A DNA stretch of 64,000 nt from Lachnospiraceae bacterium (GCA_910574285.1 CAJTAL010000013.1:41631-105630), one strand, 5' to 3'. Positions 16,837 through 25,807 are shown, numbered from the stretch's first letter. Notes: generated from the sequence alone by a model not told the origin. Translations and numbers: made by a program.

Positions 16837-17565
16837 TTATAGATATATACTTCTTCTGCACAGCCCGGAAATCTGCCTTTCTTTGCGCTCCCTGTTCAAG
16901 AACGGCTGCGCAAGCGTCTGATTAAAGAATTCGATCAGGCTTCCCATGAAGAAAGCTGTAATCATGGTTCCTATTCCCGCTATTGCAGTAAGACCGGTCA
17001 AAGATCCGCCGGACACCACATACAGAGTACATCCCAAACTTACACAGATCAGGTCTGTGCCAAGACGCACATATCTGAACTCACCGACATGCCACTTATT
17101 CGCCAGGATCAGCGCAACCGCGTCATAAGGAGATACCCCCATATCCGCAGTAAAATAAAATGACGAACTGATACATATGATACCGATTCCGATCAGAAAA
17201 GCCAGAACACGGACTCCGAAAGACGGCGCCGGGAAGAGCCCCCGCAGCAAATCCGTCGAAAAATCAATCACATATCCCAGCAGGGAGAGATTGAAGACCG
17301 TTCCGATCCCTATATAATGGCGGTCAAAAACCAGCATGAACATCAGCAGGCAGATGCTCACAAGTATATGAAGAGTTCCAAAAGGAACCGGGATGAATGA
17401 GGAAAGCCCCGCCATGAACGACTGGAAGGGATCTACGCCAAAAGCCGCAAGCTTGAGAAAACCTACGCTTACCCCACATAAAAATATTCCTCCGATTGTC
17501 ATGACAATCCTTTTATAAAAATGATTCTTATTTTTCAATTCTTTTAATTCTCTAAGTGATCTCAT
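16837..17565 (-). CDS. YczE/YitT-type membrane protein
   Basis: A 242-residue integral membrane protein with about five helices. The pattern GVSVGFLKLAAFGVDPFQSFMAGLS and later FYFTADMGVSPYDAVALIL are hallmarks of the YczE/DUF6198 family, which has two related halves. The role is unknown; some members are linked to sulfur or thiol transport. The ATG at 17565 has GGAGG seven bases upstream, so the longer reading to 17673 was not used. It stands alone, convergent with the AraC gene. Confidence 0.75.
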   Translation of the reverse strand: MRSLRELKELKNKNHFYKRIVMTIGGIFLCGVSVGFLKLAAFGVDPFQSFMAGLSSFIPVPFGTLHILVSICLLMFMLVFDRHYIGIGTVFNLSLLGYVIDFSTDLLRGLFPAPSFGVRVLAFLIGIGIICISSSFYFTADMGVSPYDAVALILANKWHVGEFRYVRLGTDLICVSLGCTLYVVSGGSLTGLTAIAGIGTMITAFFMGSLIEFFNQTLAQPFLNRERKERQISGLCRRSIYL

Positions 17566-17777
17566 TGTTATGCCTCCTGTCTTTTGCCTGTATTTGTAAT
17601 GTGTAATCAGTATAAAAAATCTGACTTTCAAATAAAAGCCAGATTTTGAAAAATTATATACATATATTGACATGAATCAGAATGCATAGTCATTTTTTAA
17701 TTTGCAGTATTTTAGTAAAAATGAAAATAGAATTTTTCCATCATCAGACACCCTCTTTCCCTATTTAAAATCTTAAT

Positions 17778-18404
17778 CTATTCCAACAGCATACGTCCGC
17801 ATTCTCCCACAGACACAACCTCTTTTGCCCTCCCATAGAATGTCGACAGCGGTATGCTTAAGAGCCGCGCCGCTTCTTTTCCCGGAATCTCTCCGCTTCT
17901 CCACTGGTAACAGATCTGTTCAAAATTATCCGGCAGATCCCGCTTCGGTCTTCCAAACTGTACTCCCCGCATCTTCGCTGCCTCTATACCTTCTTTCTGT
18001 CTCTCCCTGATATTCTTACGCTCATTCTCCGCCACAAACGACAAGATCTGCAGGACGACGTCACTTAAGAAAGTTCCCATCAAGTCCTTCCCTCTCCTGG
18101 TATCCAGAAGTTCCATATCCAGCACTACGATGTCTACTCTCTTCTCCTTCGTCAGAAATCTCCACTGCTCCAATATCTCTTCATAATTTCTTCCCAGACG
18201 GTCGATGCTCTTGACAAAGATTACATCATCTTCCTGCAGCCTTCTGACCATCCGGTGATACATCGGACGTTCGAAGTCCTTGCCGGACTGTTTATCCATA
18301 TAAATATTCTCTCTCGGCACCGCAATATCGTGCAGCGCTCTCATCTGCCGGGCTTCATTCTGCTCCCTGGTACTTACACGTACATAACCGTACATCATCT
18401 TCAT
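17778..18404 (-). CDS. small serine recombinase (resolvase/invertase family)
   Basis: A 208-residue site-specific recombinase. The N-terminus YGYVRVSTREQNEARQ holds the catalytic serine (Ser11) and its nearby arginine. SIDRLGRNYEEILEQW and a helical segment RKNIRERQKEGIEAAK follow, and a C-terminal helix-turn-helix (GKEAARLLSIPLSTFYGR). The length fits invertases and Tn3-type resolvases. A GAGAGGT site is present. No transposase, integron or clear inverted repeat pair was seen beside it, so it may be a remnant of a mobile element or act at a distant site. Confidence 0.85.
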   Translation of the reverse strand: MKMMYGYVRVSTREQNEARQMRALHDIAVPRENIYMDKQSGKDFERPMYHRMVRRLQEDDVIFVKSIDRLGRNYEEILEQWRFLTKEKRVDIVVLDMELLDTRRGKDLMGTFLSDVVLQILSFVAENERKNIRERQKEGIEAAKMRGVQFGRPKRDLPDNFEQICYQWRSGEIPGKEAARLLSIPLSTFYGRAKEVVSVGECGRMLLE

Positions 18405-18517
18405 TTCGACCTCTCTTTCTCTTCTGTAAATAATAGCGAGCGTTTCGTTCCGCCACTTTATTTTAATATGAACTGATTTGAATAAGTCGAAATAAATAAA
18501 ATGAATATCAAAATATA

Positions 18518-19021
18518 TCAGTACTTCCGAAGCGTATCCTGAGAATCATCCGTGGTCTTCTCAATCCTTTTAATCACTGCATAATAACCATTCTCACCAT
18601 TCGTCTTCACCTTCACACGGTCGCCGACTTTACGGCCCCTGATCGCCTTTCCAAGCGGAGACTCTATACTGATCAGCCCCTGCAGGGAATTTCCTCTTAC
18701 ACTGGTGACCAGGCGGTATGTTTCTGTCTCGTCGTCTTCTTCAAAATAAACATCTACCGTATTATTGATTCCTACCTCGTCGTCCTTCGATACGTCAGAT
18801 ACGATTCTTGCATTCTTAAGCATCTTCTCCAGATAGCGAATCCGGCTTTCATTGCGGTTCTTGTCCTGCTTCGCCGCCTTATATTCGAAGTTCTCGCTCA
18901 GATCTCCCTGGGCGCGGGCCTCCTTGACGGCTTCCAGTTCCTTCTTCCGTACTACCAACTTCCTGTATTCAATCTCTTCCTTTATCTTCTGCACATCGCT
19001 TTTCGTCAACTGTTCTCTCAT
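18518..19021 (-). CDS. greA: transcript cleavage factor GreA/GreB family
   Basis: A 167-residue factor that reaches through the RNA polymerase secondary channel and stimulates cleavage of backtracked RNA. The N-terminal coiled coil has the tip QGDLSENFEYKAAKQDKN with the two acidic residues (Asp and Glu) needed for cleavage. The C-terminal FKBP-like domain has SPLGKAIRGRKVGDRVKVK. The sequence is somewhat diverged from the usual GreA, so it may be a second paralogue. It stands alone. Confidence 0.85.
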   Translation of the reverse strand: MREQLTKSDVQKIKEEIEYRKLVVRKKELEAVKEARAQGDLSENFEYKAAKQDKNRNESRIRYLEKMLKNARIVSDVSKDDEVGINNTVDVYFEEDDETETYRLVTSVRGNSLQGLISIESPLGKAIRGRKVGDRVKVKTNGENGYYAVIKRIEKTTDDSQDTLRKY

Positions 19022-19166
19022 AACCTCTGCTTCCTTTACCCTTTCTCTTTTACAAAAATACTCCGGACGGATATCATCATATCACAAAATAACATCCCAA
19101 AAAAGCAGAAAACAAGAAAATATAAAAAATATAAAAACAAGTAAAATCCGAATATAAATATATCAA

Positions 19167-20090
19167 TCAGATATGCTCCGCAAACACGGTCAGAACATCC
19201 TTGAGCGGGTTCCACAGATGCGGGTTCGTCTGATCAATGAATTGCTTTATCTGCAGCCCTGTCGTTACGCCCCGCTCATAAATCAGGCAATGTTCACCCG
19301 TCGCTGTCTCACCGATCGCCGTCTTTCCGATCGCCGACACACCTACTGCGATTTCCTTTCCCACCGCAGCCACACCGGCGCTGTATATCCCCACCGCAGT
19401 CGCGCCAAATGCAAACAGGCCAATAGCAAACGCGCCCCAGGCGGCGATCCCGGCGGCAAGCGCTCCCACCGCCAATACTCCCACTGCCGTTGCGCCAAAG
19501 CTAAGTATCCCAATAGAACCGGCGCCGATACTGACCACACCCACCGCAAAATTCCCGATGGCTATAATCCCTTTCGCTACCCCGTCTCTTCCCAGACGAT
19601 TGCTGAAACGAACACATATCAGCGGTACGCCCATAATCTTTGTCTTACTCGTATATTGAACGCCTTTGATGTATCTGGTCAGTTCGTCCACCTTTTTCTC
19701 AAGCCTCAGATTGTCTTCCTGTATTCGTCTGTCTTCCTGTATTCGTCTGTCTTCCTGTATTCGTCTGTCTCCCTGCAGCCGTTCTTCTTTTCTCACCTCC
19801 CCTTCCTGCAGTCGGTTTTCTTCTTTTATCCGTTCTCCCCGCAGACTGTCCCTGTTATAATCCTTTGCATATATCCTTCCGCTCTCCTCGTCCAGATAGT
19901 CCTTAAGAAGATAATCCAGACTGACCTGAAACAATTCTGACAGTGCAATTAACTTGGATATCTCAGGTATACTGCTTCCGGCCTCCCATTTACTGACCGA
20001 TTGTCTGGTGATTCCCAGCCTGTCAGCAAGCTGCTCCTGTGACATACCGGATTTCTTTCTTTGTATTGTAAGTTTCTGTGCCAGATTCAA
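19167..20090 (-). CDS. XRE-family regulator with coiled coil and glycine-pentad repeat domain
   Basis: A 307-residue protein with three parts. Residues 1-65 are an XRE helix-turn-helix (MSQEQLADRLGITRQSVSKWE). Residues 80-145 are charged and helical with three copies of RRIQED. Residues 170-265 have a glycine at every fifth position: 174, 179, 184 and on to 244, then 250, 255, 260 and 265. The pentads read x-x-(A/S)-hydrophobic-G, for example FAVGVVSIGAGSIG. Such strict five-residue spacing suggests a pentapeptide-repeat-like beta-solenoid or a glycine-zipper membrane structure. The last 40 residues are ordinary. Target and role are unknown. Confidence 0.7.
   Translation of the reverse strand: MNLAQKLTIQRKKSGMSQEQLADRLGITRQSVSKWEAGSSIPEISKLIALSELFQVSLDYLLKDYLDEESGRIYAKDYNRDSLRGERIKEENRLQEGEVRKEERLQGDRRIQEDRRIQEDRRIQEDNLRLEKKVDELTRYIKGVQYTSKTKIMGVPLICVRFSNRLGRDGVAKGIIAIGNFAVGVVSIGAGSIGILSFGATAVGVLAVGALAAGIAAWGAFAIGLFAFGATAVGIYSAGVAAVGKEIAVGVSAIGKTAIGETATGEHCLIYERGVTTGLQIKQFIDQTNPHLWNPLKDVLTVFAEHI
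19715..19768 (-). repeat. three tandem 18-bp repeats in coding sequence
   Basis: Three identical 18-bp units encode RRIQED-type hexapeptides in the linker of the XRE protein. They keep the reading frame when gained or lost. Confidence 0.9.
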
Positions 20091-20215
20091 ACTTTTCTTA
20101 CCTGCCTTTCTTAGATAGTCAAATACCTTTGGAATTCCTCTTGTATACGCTTTACTTTACCTTTCTTCAGGCAAATTATCAAGAAAACAGTACATGGAAA
20201 TTTGTCAACCAACAG

Positions 20216-20244
20216 TTGCATAACTATCTTCCTGTGATTATAAT
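20216..20244 (+). promoter_or_regulatory. promoter of the uracil-DNA glycosylase gene
   Basis: TTGCAT (20216-20221) and TATAAT (20239-20244) are 17 bp apart. A 9-bp hairpin (AAGAATGTG ... CGCATTCTT) follows in the leader at about 20273-20296. Confidence 0.6.
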
Positions 20245-20323
20245 ATCATTATCAGTCACAAAATATTAAGAAAGAATGTGCCTTGGCGCATTCTTAAGCC
20301 TTACGTATAATAAGGAGAATACA

Positions 20324-20890
20324 ATGTATACATGGAAGGACATTGAACAATATATCGCCTCCTGCGCACGCTGCCCCTTAAGCCAGACACGCCGTCTGCC
20401 TGTCATGGGCAGGGGCAGCCACAGCGCCGATATCATGCTGATCGCAGAGGCTCCCGGCGGTCAGGAGGACCTTGAAGGACTCCCTTTTGTCGGCCGTTCC
20501 GGAAAACTGTTGGATGAACTGTTAAAGAGCTGTTCCTTAACAAGGGATGAGATCTATATCACCAATATCCTGAAATGCCATCCTCCGGGAAACCGCGATC
20601 CAAAAGAAGCCGAGAAAGAAGCCTGTATTTCTTATCTGAAATACGAGACATTCCTTCTGAAACCCAAAATCATCGTCTGTCTCGGCCGTGTCGCCGCACA
20701 GCGTATCATCGCGCCGGATTACAAGATCACACGGCAGCACGGCACATGGACCAGCCGGAAAGGCTGCTTCATGACCGTGGTATACCACCCTTCGGCGATA
20801 CTCCGCGATCCCTCTAAACTGGACGTAACGAAAGCAGACTTCCGGGAAATCGTAAGAAAGCGTGACGAACTGCGAACGGCTCATCTATAG
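20324..20890 (+). CDS. uracil-DNA glycosylase, family 4 (iron-sulfur)
   Basis: A 188-residue repair enzyme that removes uracil from DNA. Four cysteines at residues 14, 17, 85 and 101 match the [4Fe-4S] ligands of family 4. Motif A is AEAPGGQEDLEGLPFVG and motif B is YHPSAILRDP. The ATG at 20324 has AAGGAG upstream, so the longer reading from 20276 was not used. The gene stands alone between an XRE gene and convergent bioB. Confidence 0.9.
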   Translation: MYTWKDIEQYIASCARCPLSQTRRLPVMGRGSHSADIMLIAEAPGGQEDLEGLPFVGRSGKLLDELLKSCSLTRDEIYITNILKCHPPGNRDPKEAEKEACISYLKYETFLLKPKIIVCLGRVAAQRIIAPDYKITRQHGTWTSRKGCFMTVVYHPSAILRDPSKLDVTKADFREIVRKRDELRTAHL

Positions 20891-20895
20891 CTTGC

Positions 20896-21870
20896 CTACA
20901 ATTTTGCCTGATATCCGAGCCGTCTGATCATCTCCATGTCGCTCTCCACCGTATATCCGGCGGTCGTCAGCATGTCTCCTGATATGGCGGCGTTGGCTCC
21001 GGAGAGAAAGCTCTTCTCTCCTTTATCATCCAGCAGCCCGCGTCCGCCTGCCAGCCGGATTGCCGCATCCGGGAGGATGAATCGGTACACCGCAGCGATC
21101 CGTCTCATATCCTCTACAGACAATCGTTCATTCTGCTCATAGGGCGTTCCTGGTATAGGATTCAGCATATTCACAGGCACGCTTTTAATCCCCAGCCCTC
21201 TAAGCGTAAACGCCATATCGACCCGGTCCTCTGCCGTCTCTCCAAGCCCCATGATACCGCCGCTGCATACTTCAAGCCCCGCCTGCTGCGCCGCCCGTAC
21301 CGCACACAGCTTATCTTCAAAAGTATGGGTGGTACAGACATTTGGAAAATTCCGTTCGGATGTCTCCAGATTATTATGTACGCGGGATGCCCCCGCCTCC
21401 TTCACCCTGGAATACTGTTCTTTCGTTAAGAGGCCGAAAGATACGCACACTTCGATCTCTACATTCTCTTTCACCGCCCGAATCGCCCCGCACATTTTTT
21501 CAATCTCCCTGTCATTCAAAGCGCGCCCGGAAGTAACGATGGAATATCTCAGCACGCCTCGTTCTGCATTATATCTCGCCTGCCGTACGATCTCATCCGT
21601 CTCAAGCAGCGGATACTCCTTTGCCGAAGTGTGATAATATACGGACTGTGCGCAGAACTTACAATTCTCCGAACATTTCCCGCTCTTGCCGTTGATGATC
21701 GTACAGATATCGAATCTGTTCCCGCAAAAAAATCTGCGTATCTCATCCGCCGCACGGCAGACCTCTTCTAACGGCTCGTCATACAAACGAAGCGCCTCTT
21801 CCTTCGTAACCTGATATCCCTTCAATATCTTCTCTTTCATCTGTTCCGCCAATCCTATATTCTGCTCCAT
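20896..21870 (-). CDS. bioB: biotin synthase
   Basis: Radical SAM enzyme of 324 residues that inserts sulfur into dethiobiotin. The SAM cluster cysteines are in CSENCKFC (66, 70, 73). The second cluster residues are seen in VCVSFG and VCSGGIMGLGE, and the conserved RLAGGR is near the C-terminus. Length is normal. No other biotin genes are nearby, so the cell may import or complete biotin from dethiobiotin or encode the rest elsewhere. Upstream is a promoter with an inverted repeat of the BirA operator type. Confidence 0.93.
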   Translation of the reverse strand: MEQNIGLAEQMKEKILKGYQVTKEEALRLYDEPLEEVCRAADEIRRFFCGNRFDICTIINGKSGKCSENCKFCAQSVYYHTSAKEYPLLETDEIVRQARYNAERGVLRYSIVTSGRALNDREIEKMCGAIRAVKENVEIEVCVSFGLLTKEQYSRVKEAGASRVHNNLETSERNFPNVCTTHTFEDKLCAVRAAQQAGLEVCSGGIMGLGETAEDRVDMAFTLRGLGIKSVPVNMLNPIPGTPYEQNERLSVEDMRRIAAVYRFILPDAAIRLAGGRGLLDDKGEKSFLSGANAAISGDMLTTAGYTVESDMEMIRRLGYQAKL

Positions 21871-22020
21871 GCTCCTGACCTCTGCCCTTTCTGTCTATAT
21901 TATGTACATGTCCTCACTTCTGTATCGCCAGACTTTCCCTGGCCCGGACAAATATCCGCGGCCACCGCCAGATGTGCATGCAGCCATACAAACTGACTCG
22001 CTGCCCGCGGGAATAAACAT

Positions 22021-22074
22021 ACTATATAATATCTCCCCTCCAATTGTCAACCAAGTTATTCCGTTGGTTTACTT
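22021..22074 (-). promoter_or_regulatory. bioB: bioB promoter with probable BirA-type operator
   Basis: On the minus strand TTGACA (22050-22045) is followed by TATAGT (22026-22021) at 18 bp, or TATATA at 16 bp. The -35 box lies inside an inverted repeat, TTGTCAACC (22044-22052) and GGTTTACTT (22066-22074). These half-sites match the known BirA pattern (TTGTAAACC...GGTTTACAA) in 7 of 9 bases each, but the 13-base spacing is shorter than the usual 14-16. Binding is inferred. AT-rich 11-bp repeats follow at about 22075-22118. Confidence 0.5.
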
Positions 22075-22138
22075 TATATCTGTTTTATATCTACTTTATA
22101 TCTACTTTATATCTGCTTTATCTGCATTGATCAAATAC

Positions 22139-22202
22139 TTGTTGACAAATCAACTTTAAATCTGATATATTTTATACGGCAAAGAAGTTGACAAATCAAC
22201 TT
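22139..22202 (+). promoter_or_regulatory. marR operon promoter with two palindromic operators
   Basis: TTGACA (22142-22147) and TATATT (22166-22171) lie 18 bp apart. Two copies of GTTGACAAATCAAC are present, at 22141-22154 over the -35 box and at 22187-22200 between the promoter and the gene. The second extends to a perfect AAGTTGA-CAAA-TCAACTT palindrome. The layout fits autorepression by the MarR protein encoded 25 bp downstream. Confidence 0.65.
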
Positions 22203-22226
22203 TTATACTTTGAAGGAGAATGATTC

Positions 22227-22697
22227 ATGATCCACAGATTTGAACAACTGACTACCGGCGTATCACAGATCTACAAGAACATCCAGAGAATCAAGAAGCT
22301 GGAGATGCGTTCCCTGGGATTAAAGGGAACCCATGTCATGTGCCTTTACTTCCTGCATTCACATGCCGAAGGGCTGACTGCCGCAGACCTCTGCGCTCTC
22401 TGTAAAGAGAATAAGGCAGGCATATCGCGCATTCTGGCCGATCTTGAGACACATGGATACATCCAATACACACGCCCTCAGGAAAAGAAGAGATACCGAT
22501 CAAAAGCCGTCCTCACCGAAGACGGAAAGAAACAGGCGAAAAAGGTCAACCGTCTGATTCTCCGGGCAGTCTTAGAAGGCGGCAGAGACATTACCGCCAA
22601 AGAGAGGGATATCTTCTATCGTGTATTGAACCTGATCTCTGATAATCTGGAGAATTTCTGCGAGGAACTGGAAAGATCAGCGGTTTCTGCAGACTAA
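22227..22697 (+). CDS. MarR-family transcriptional regulator
   Basis: A 156-residue winged-helix regulator. The DNA-binding part is LTAADLCALCKENKAGISRILADLETHGYIQYTRP with a basic wing (EKKRYRSKAVLTEDGKKQ). The ATG at 22227 follows AAGGAG. It is first of a marR-adh-aldh operon and its promoter holds two copies of a palindrome, so autorepression and induction by an aldehyde, alcohol or lipid ligand are likely. The ligand is not known. Confidence 0.88.
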   Translation: MIHRFEQLTTGVSQIYKNIQRIKKLEMRSLGLKGTHVMCLYFLHSHAEGLTAADLCALCKENKAGISRILADLETHGYIQYTRPQEKKRYRSKAVLTEDGKKQAKKVNRLILRAVLEGGRDITAKERDIFYRVLNLISDNLENFCEELERSAVSAD

Positions 22698-22725
22698 AAA
22701 ATTACCGGAAAGGATATTACCAGCC

Positions 22726-23925
22726 ATGAAAAAATTGAAAAAAATCTATTGCCGTACTTTTCAGGCGGGACTGAAGGCAGCGCTTCCGTTTCTTCCATAC
22801 CGCAAACCAGAAGTTGTCGGCAGTGTCAAAGCAATTCCGGACATCATCAAAAAGCACAAATGCGACCATATCCTGATCATTACGGATGCCGGCATCCGCA
22901 GTCTCGGACTGACCAGACGCCTGGAAAATGTCCTGACGCAAAACGGTATTTCCTATTGTATCTATGACAAAACCGTCGCCAATCCCACTACTGAAAATGT
23001 GGCGGAAGCGCTGGAATTATATCTCTCCAATCAGTGCGGCGCCATCATCGGATTCGGCGGAGGCTCCAGCATAGACTGCGCCAAGGCAGTCGGCGCACGT
23101 GTCGCCAAGCCAAAACAATACCTTACAAAGATGAAAGGAATTCTGAAGGTTCATAAAAGGCTCCCTCTCCTGATCGCTGTCCCGACTACGGCGGGAACAG
23201 GAAGTGAAACTACTCTTGCCGCGGTAATCACGGACGCCGAGACAAGACACAAGTACGCGATCAACGACTTCCCGCTGATTCCCAGATGCGCCGTCTTAGA
23301 CCCCAAGGTTACATTAAGTCTCCCGCCGTCTATCACAGCGACAACCGGCATGGACGCGCTGACACATGCCGTCGAAGCATATATCGGCAGATCCACCACC
23401 TTCGGAACAAGGAAAGACGCGCTCCTTGCCGTCCGGCTCATTTTTGAAAATATAGATAAAGCTTATACGGACGGCAGCAATATCGACGCACGGCGCAATA
23501 TGCTCCACGCTTCCTTTTACGCCGGATGTGCGTTCAGCAAATCATATGTAGGCTATGTCCATGCCGTCGCCCACTCCCTGGGCGGCGAATACAACATACC
23601 CCACGGACTTGCCAACGCGATCCTGCTTCCCTTCGTATTGGAAGCCTACGGACCCTGTATCCACAAAAAACTGCATCACTTATCGGTAGCCGCCGGCATT
23701 TCCGCAAAAGAGACTCCCCACGACATAGCCGCCAGAGAATTTATAGACGCGATCAAGGCTATGAAGCAGCGTTTTGACATCGGAGATACGATAGAAGCAA
23801 TTCAGGAAACAGATATCCCAAAGCTGTCGCACTATGCGGACAAAGAAGCAAACCCTCTGTATCCGGTTCCTGTACTGATGGACGCCGGCGAATTGGAGCA
23901 GTTTTACAATACAATAATGATTTGA
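22726..23925 (+). CDS. iron-containing alcohol dehydrogenase
   Basis: A 399-residue class III (iron) alcohol dehydrogenase. The NAD-binding motif GFGGGSSIDCAKAVG is near residue 106, PTTAGTGSETT near 152, and the metal ligands are in MDALTHAVEAY, HAVAHSLGG and IPHGLANAI. It interconverts an alcohol and aldehyde. It lies 28 bp after marR and 33 bp before an aldehyde dehydrogenase, so the pair probably handles a fatty or aromatic aldehyde. The substrate cannot be read from sequence. Confidence 0.88.
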   Translation: MKKLKKIYCRTFQAGLKAALPFLPYRKPEVVGSVKAIPDIIKKHKCDHILIITDAGIRSLGLTRRLENVLTQNGISYCIYDKTVANPTTENVAEALELYLSNQCGAIIGFGGGSSIDCAKAVGARVAKPKQYLTKMKGILKVHKRLPLLIAVPTTAGTGSETTLAAVITDAETRHKYAINDFPLIPRCAVLDPKVTLSLPPSITATTGMDALTHAVEAYIGRSTTFGTRKDALLAVRLIFENIDKAYTDGSNIDARRNMLHASFYAGCAFSKSYVGYVHAVAHSLGGEYNIPHGLANAILLPFVLEAYGPCIHKKLHHLSVAAGISAKETPHDIAAREFIDAIKAMKQRFDIGDTIEAIQETDIPKLSHYADKEANPLYPVPVLMDAGELEQFYNTIMI

Positions 23926-23958
23926 TCCCAACATCATGATTTAGGAGGAAACCGTCTT

Positions 23959-25338
23959 ATGAATGAACAGGAAATTAAAATGATCGTATCCAGCCAGAGG
24001 AAATATTTTCTCTCCGGCTCCACTCTTAATGTGGATACAAGGATCGCCGCGTTAAAAAAACTGAAGAACAGTATCATCCAGCATGAAGCCGAGATCCATC
24101 AGGCTTTGCAAAAAGACCTCGGCAAAAGTAACTTTGAAAGTTATATGTGCGAGACCGGACTCGTTCTGAGCGAGATCAGCTATATGTTAAAACATATCCG
24201 CTCTTTCGCCAAAGAAAAGACGGTTCTGACTCCCCTCGCCCAGTTCCACTCCAGGAGTTTTAAGAAACCTTCCCCCTACGGCGTCGTACTGATCATGAGT
24301 CCCTGGAATTACCCCTTCCTTTTGACTCTCGATCCTCTCGTAGACGCCATCGCCGCCGGAAACACGGCGGTCTTAAAACCAAGCGCCTACTCACCTTATA
24401 CCAGTGAGATTATCAGAAGAATCCTAAGCGACTGTTTTGACAAGCAGTATGCCGCCGTCATTACCGGCGGACGTTCTGAGAACACCTTCCTTTTAAAGGA
24501 ACATTTTGACTACATCTTCTTCACCGGAAGCCAGGCTGTCGGTAAAGAGGTGATGAGGCAGGCAGCCGGGCATCTAACCCCGGTCACTCTGGAACTTGGC
24601 GGAAAGAGTCCCTGCATCGTGGAGAAGAGCGCGAACCTGAAACTGACTGCAAAGAGAATCGTCTTCGGCAAATATCTGAACTGCGGTCAGACCTGCGTCG
24701 CTCCCGACTACGTCTACTGCGACCGCTCCGTCAAAGACAAACTGATCAAAGAGATCAAAAAGCAGATTCAGAGACAATACGGCAAACAGCCTTTGGAACG
24801 CGAGGATTATGGAAAGATTATCAACAGGAAACATTTCGACAGAATCTCGAATCTGATCGATACGGATAAAGTGATCTGGGGCGGAAAGACAGATCCTAGA
24901 ACTCTGAAGATCGAACCCACCGTTATCGACAACGCAACCTTCGGCGACGCCATAATGCAGGAAGAGATCTTCGGCCCCCTCATGCCAATCCTTACCTATG
25001 ATTCCCTGGAGGAAGCGATACGCAATATCAATAGCATGCCGCATCCTTTGGCTCTATACATCTTCACAAACGACAATGGGATTGCCAGAAAAGTAATCTC
25101 CCAATGCGGTTTCGGCGGCGGATGTATCAACGATACCATCATTCATCTCGCCACCAGCGAGATGGGATTCGGCGGGTTCGGTCCCAGCGGAATGGGCTCC
25201 TATCACGGGAAAGACGGATTTCATACTTTTACACACTATAAAAGCATCGTAGATAAAAAGACCTGGATAGATCTTCCAATGCGGTATCAGCCTTATAAAA
25301 AAATAAACGAGAAACTGGTTCGTATGTTTTTAAAATAA
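23959..25338 (+). CDS. aldehyde dehydrogenase, class 3 type
   Basis: A 459-residue NAD(P)-dependent enzyme that oxidises aldehydes to acids. It has SPWNYPF near 114, FTGSQAVGKEV, the general base in TLELGGKSP and the nucleophile in NCGQTCVAPDY. The C-terminal hydrophobic-basic tail resembles fatty aldehyde dehydrogenases of the ALDH3/YwdH group. AGGAGG precedes the start. It is last of the marR operon; a hairpin follows about 70 bp later. Confidence 0.9.
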   Translation: MNEQEIKMIVSSQRKYFLSGSTLNVDTRIAALKKLKNSIIQHEAEIHQALQKDLGKSNFESYMCETGLVLSEISYMLKHIRSFAKEKTVLTPLAQFHSRSFKKPSPYGVVLIMSPWNYPFLLTLDPLVDAIAAGNTAVLKPSAYSPYTSEIIRRILSDCFDKQYAAVITGGRSENTFLLKEHFDYIFFTGSQAVGKEVMRQAAGHLTPVTLELGGKSPCIVEKSANLKLTAKRIVFGKYLNCGQTCVAPDYVYCDRSVKDKLIKEIKKQIQRQYGKQPLEREDYGKIINRKHFDRISNLIDTDKVIWGGKTDPRTLKIEPTVIDNATFGDAIMQEEIFGPLMPILTYDSLEEAIRNINSMPHPLALYIFTNDNGIARKVISQCGFGGGCINDTIIHLATSEMGFGGFGPSGMGSYHGKDGFHTFTHYKSIVDKKTWIDLPMRYQPYKKINEKLVRMFLK

Positions 25339-25405
25339 GGATACTACTGCGATTAAAAAAGACATAATTCAAAAAACAAGGCTGTCTATAATCTTCTTTT
25401 TATCA

Positions 25406-25443
25406 AATAATGAGCTGGATATAATAATATCTGGCTCATTATT
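25406..25443. terminator. hairpin after the aldehyde dehydrogenase gene
   Basis: AATAATGAGC (25406-25415) pairs exactly with GCTCATTATT (25434-25443), and five more bases (GATAT / ATATC) pair inside after a two-base mismatch. It marks the end of the marR operon and approximately the left edge of the accessory island. Confidence 0.6.
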
Positions 25444-25524
25444 CATTCTATTTCTTTATGGTCAAAAAAAGGTCAAAAAATATTCCATATTTTTTATTGA
25501 TTATTTATTCATTTGGTTATATTT

Positions 25525-25788
25525 CTATTCTTTACGAATCCTATCGACAACACTTTCACAACTCATCTTTTCAAATTGATACTTTAGTATCACATATGCA
25601 ATCCCAATCAAAATCGGAATCATAAGAATACATGGTACTATTGTAATATGCATCTGGAAGAAAAATGCCATACCGAATGTATTCGCTAAAATCTTCTCTG
25701 CTCCAAACACACTTAACACGCTTGCAAGTACATAGGTGTTTCTTTTTGAAAAATATTGACGTACGTATATACGTACGGTATAATGCAA
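25525..25788 (-). pseudogene. C-terminal fragment of a possible ABC-type permease
   Basis: An 87-codon reading with two hydrophobic segments and the ending SCESVVDRIRKE, which resembles the C-terminus of FtsX-like ABC permeases. Its 5' end runs through the promoter and operator of the divergent yefM gene and it has no ribosome site, so it is probably the broken end of a larger gene. A small real membrane protein cannot be excluded. Confidence 0.35.
25756..25784 (+). promoter_or_regulatory. yefM promoter with 18-bp palindromic operator
   Basis: TTGACG (25756-25761) and TATAAT (25779-25784) are 17 bp apart. The spacer holds the perfect palindrome CGTACGTATATACGTACG (25760-25777). This placement fits autorepression by the YefM antitoxin, as in other yefM-yoeB loci. 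Confidence 0.75.
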
Positions 25789-25807
25789 TTAGAGGGAAGG
25801 TGATGGT

